Virus record (IMG/VR): IMGVR_UViG_3300047328_000096
Span: 1-33,337 of that record
Strand: one strand, 5' to 3'
DNA: 33,337 bases
Source: a virus
Of the stretch, positions 31,985 to 33,337 are shown piece after piece. The notes beneath the pieces were generated by a model. It was not told where the DNA came from. It worked only from the letters and a program-made list of their open reading frames with translations, and ran no database searches. The position numbers and the translations under genes are program-made. The first letter of the stretch is position 1; the number at the start of each line of letters is the position of its first letter.

Positions 31985-32378
31985 TCCGGGCAGCCTGCGC
32001 GCCGATCGTGGCGCGCCAGCGGCGGCAACGCGGCCAAAACCGCGCCCAGTGAGCGTTTCGAAGCCCCTTCGTGGCCTTCTGTCCCAACTGTCCAACTGTC
32101 CCACGGAAGGGCCGGCCAGCCGTCGCCGATCAACGGCGCGCACTCCTCCGCTAAGCCTTTCGTTCGAAAGAGGAAAAGCCCCCGAGCTCGTTTCGACGTC
32201 CGCCGGCCCGTTCTGTCCCAAGATCAGCGCGATCGGGTCGCCGTCGCCAACCCTTTCGACGCCGACGCCAGGCCGCCTCGCGGCATTCGACACCCGTTCG
32301 AGGGCCAATTTTACTAGACTCGTCTCGGGTTCATCCCGCATACGGCCCGGGTAATCCCGGGTGGCAACACCGCCAAAC
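31985..32378. other. Gene-free stretch between nuclease and virion-like gene
   Basis: No supported gene lies in these 394 bases. They contain near-repeats of CTGTCCCA (32079-32103, and once more near 32213), read on the minus strand as QLDSWDRR-like codons. Such Trp-Asp/Val-Pro-rich runs occur in linkers of some phage replication proteins, so this may be decayed coding sequence. The nuclease promoter must lie here, but none was identified. Confidence 0.35.
32346..32361 (-). terminator. CCCGGG-TAAT-CCCGGG hairpin after the virion-like gene
   Basis: Two self-complementary CCCGGG blocks flank a 4-base loop, 18 bases beyond the stop of the 32379-33116 gene on the minus strand. The stem is strong, but no T-tract follows it, so termination is possible and unproven. 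Confidence 0.4.
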
Positions 32379-33116
32379 CTAGTGTTTCTCTACATAGGCC
32401 TTCGCGGCGTCGAGGCGCCGGGCGGTGGCGAGTTGCGAGTCCAGCTCGGCGGCGTGCTCGGGATCGAGCTGGTCGCTCACCCGGTCGAACATCACGGTCG
32501 CGCCGTCGGTGTTGCCGCGATCGAGATGGCCCAGGATCGCCACGTGATACACGCCGCTCTTCGCCTTGGCGGCGGCGGCATCGACATCTGTATCGGCAGG
32601 TGTGCCGCCGAGGGTCAGGCGTGTTCTCTCCGCGCCCGCGGCGGCGTTGCCCATGGCGTCGACCAGGCCGTCGTCGTTGTGTTGCAGCGCCGCGGCCTTG
32701 TTCAGCGCGTCGATGCGGTCCTGCGCGACCTGGCGTTGCCAGGCCAGGCTTTGGGCCGCGACGTGCCGGGCGATGTCGTCCTGGTCGAGATCCATGTGCG
32801 CGTCGAGCGCGCCGCCCAGCTTGCGGCGCTGGGCGTCGTTGGCCATGCCGTCGAGCGCCTGGTTCCTCATACGGTTCAGCGTGTCGAGCGTCGAGGGCGC
32901 GGCCTGCACCGCATCGGCACCCTGCTTGCCGTAGAAGGGGTCGGGTCCTTCGTACAACACCTGCTGCTTGGCATTGATGTAGTTGTTCAGCGCGTCCTCG
33001 GCCGCCGTGTTGTCGGTGATCCGCTGTTGTTGCAGCACCCCGGGATCGGGCGGCGGCGAAGGATCGACGGTCTCCGGCGCGGCGAACATCGAGTCGGGAA
33101 TATCGAGATAAGCCAT
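32379..33116 (-). CDS. Virion-like protein behind podovirus portal, possibly truncated
   Basis: The 245-residue protein starts MAYLDIPDSMFAAPETVD, with an ATG overlapping the upstream portal stop by one base (TGATG). It is helical, Ala/Asp/Gln-rich, with FYGKQGADAVQAAPSTLDTL, a pattern I associate with long structural (internal virion) proteins of alphaproteobacterial podoviruses. Those are usually several hundred residues longer; here the frame stops after AKAYVEKH, so it may be cut short. Exact function unknown. Confidence 0.6.
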   Translation of the reverse strand: MAYLDIPDSMFAAPETVDPSPPPDPGVLQQQRITDNTAAEDALNNYINAKQQVLYEGPDPFYGKQGADAVQAAPSTLDTLNRMRNQALDGMANDAQRRKLGGALDAHMDLDQDDIARHVAAQSLAWQRQVAQDRIDALNKAAALQHNDDGLVDAMGNAAAGAERTRLTLGGTPADTDVDAAAAKAKSGVYHVAILGHLDRGNTDGATVMFDRVSDQLDPEHAAELDSQLATARRLDAAKAYVEKH

Positions 33117-33337
33117 CACAATCCTCCCTGCAGCGCTGCGCTCACGGCATTCTGGCCGCCGCCGACATCGATCTGGCTGGCTTCCTTCGCGCCTTTCACG
33201 AGGGCGAGTCCTTGCTGCAGCGCCGCCTGCTTCGCCTGCTGCTGCTGGCGCTGTTGGCGGATCGCCATCGCCTGCTTGCGGTCGACCATCACGCCGGACG
33301 GCAGGCCGGTCATGTCGGCATAGGCTTCCATCGTGCC
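33116..33337 (-). CDS. C-terminal part of podovirus head-tail connector (portal)
   Basis: The frame runs off the right edge without a start; 73 codons are visible. The sequence MEAYADMTGLPSGVMVDRKQ, followed by a Gln/Arg/Ala-rich helix (AIRQQRQQQQAKQAALQQG), is the typical C-terminal end of T7-like Head-tail_con portals (YADxxGxP, then an IRxxRxxxQ helix). It is distinct from the DUF935 portal at 28385-30052, so two unrelated portal types lie in this window. The broken N-terminal block of a gene of this family is found at 3268-3450. Confidence 0.65.
   Translation of the reverse strand, partial: GTMEAYADMTGLPSGVMVDRKQAMAIRQQRQQQQAKQAALQQGLALVKGAKEASQIDVGGGQNAVSAALQGGL

Noticed and set aside
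5066-32088. A 13-base direct repeat GCCTTCTGTCCCA near 5066 and 32075, bracketing the Mu-like region like attachment sites
   Set aside because: Several 13-base matches are expected by chance in 33 kb, no integrase is present, and Mu-like elements do not use such sites.
32079-32103. CTGTCCCAACTGTCCAACTG-type repeats as an operator or iteron cluster
   Set aside because: There are only three imperfect copies, no adjacent replication or repressor gene, and the spacing fits decayed coding sequence equally well.

Overview
The window comes from a GC-rich alphaproteobacterial genome or contig. This rests on codon use, the composition of the proteins, and a host-like membrane ClpP-class protein near the left end. 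Most of it (about 5.1-32.0 kb) is a Mu-like myovirus prophage or a derivative of one. No tRNA, rRNA, CRISPR array, transposase, integrase or repressor was seen.

Left edge (0-5 kb): a spanin-like gene and a lysozyme missing its catalytic N-terminal half; then a plus-strand membrane protein with a ClpP-like serine protease domain; then small minus-strand genes of visibly lower GC. In the same stretch lie a broken piece of a podovirus-type head-tail connector and a possible pre-toxin protein followed by small downstream genes.

Minus-strand block (22.9 to 5.1 kb, read leftwards): a nearly complete contractile-tail module in Mu order. It runs gp35-like, a hypothetical gene, a large collagen-like fibre, gp36 (DUF1320), virion morphogenesis protein G, gp37 (DUF1834), gp38-like, sheath, tube, gp41 chaperone with a -1 frameshift extension, tape measure, gp43, gp44, gp45, gp46, gp47 (baseplate J), gp48, tail fibre, fibre-assembly-like protein, an unknown, and a Dam/D12-type DNA adenine methylase. 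Almost every junction is a 1- or 4-base stop/start overlap, so this reads as one translationally coupled operon.

Plus-strand block (22.9-31.4 kb): an exported-type protein that seems to have lost its signal peptide, a virion/lysin-like protein, a holin-like membrane protein, a Pro-rich lipoprotein, a tiny membrane protein, a membrane-anchored class 3 lipase, then gp25-, gp26- and gp27-like proteins, the large terminase (gp28), the DUF935 portal (gp29) and a MuF protein (gp30) with a nuclease-like C-terminal domain.

Right edge (31.4-33.3 kb): a secreted staphylococcal-nuclease-like protein in the opposite direction, a 390-base gene-free stretch, a virion-like protein, and the C-terminal end of a second, podovirus-type portal that runs off the window.

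The oddest feature of the layout is that head and tail modules point away from each other, with start codons only 9 bases apart at 22.88 kb. The protease/scaffold and major capsid genes that should lie between MuF and gp35 are absent. The element therefore encodes a tail, a DNA packaging motor, a portal and lysis functions, but no recognisable capsid in this window.
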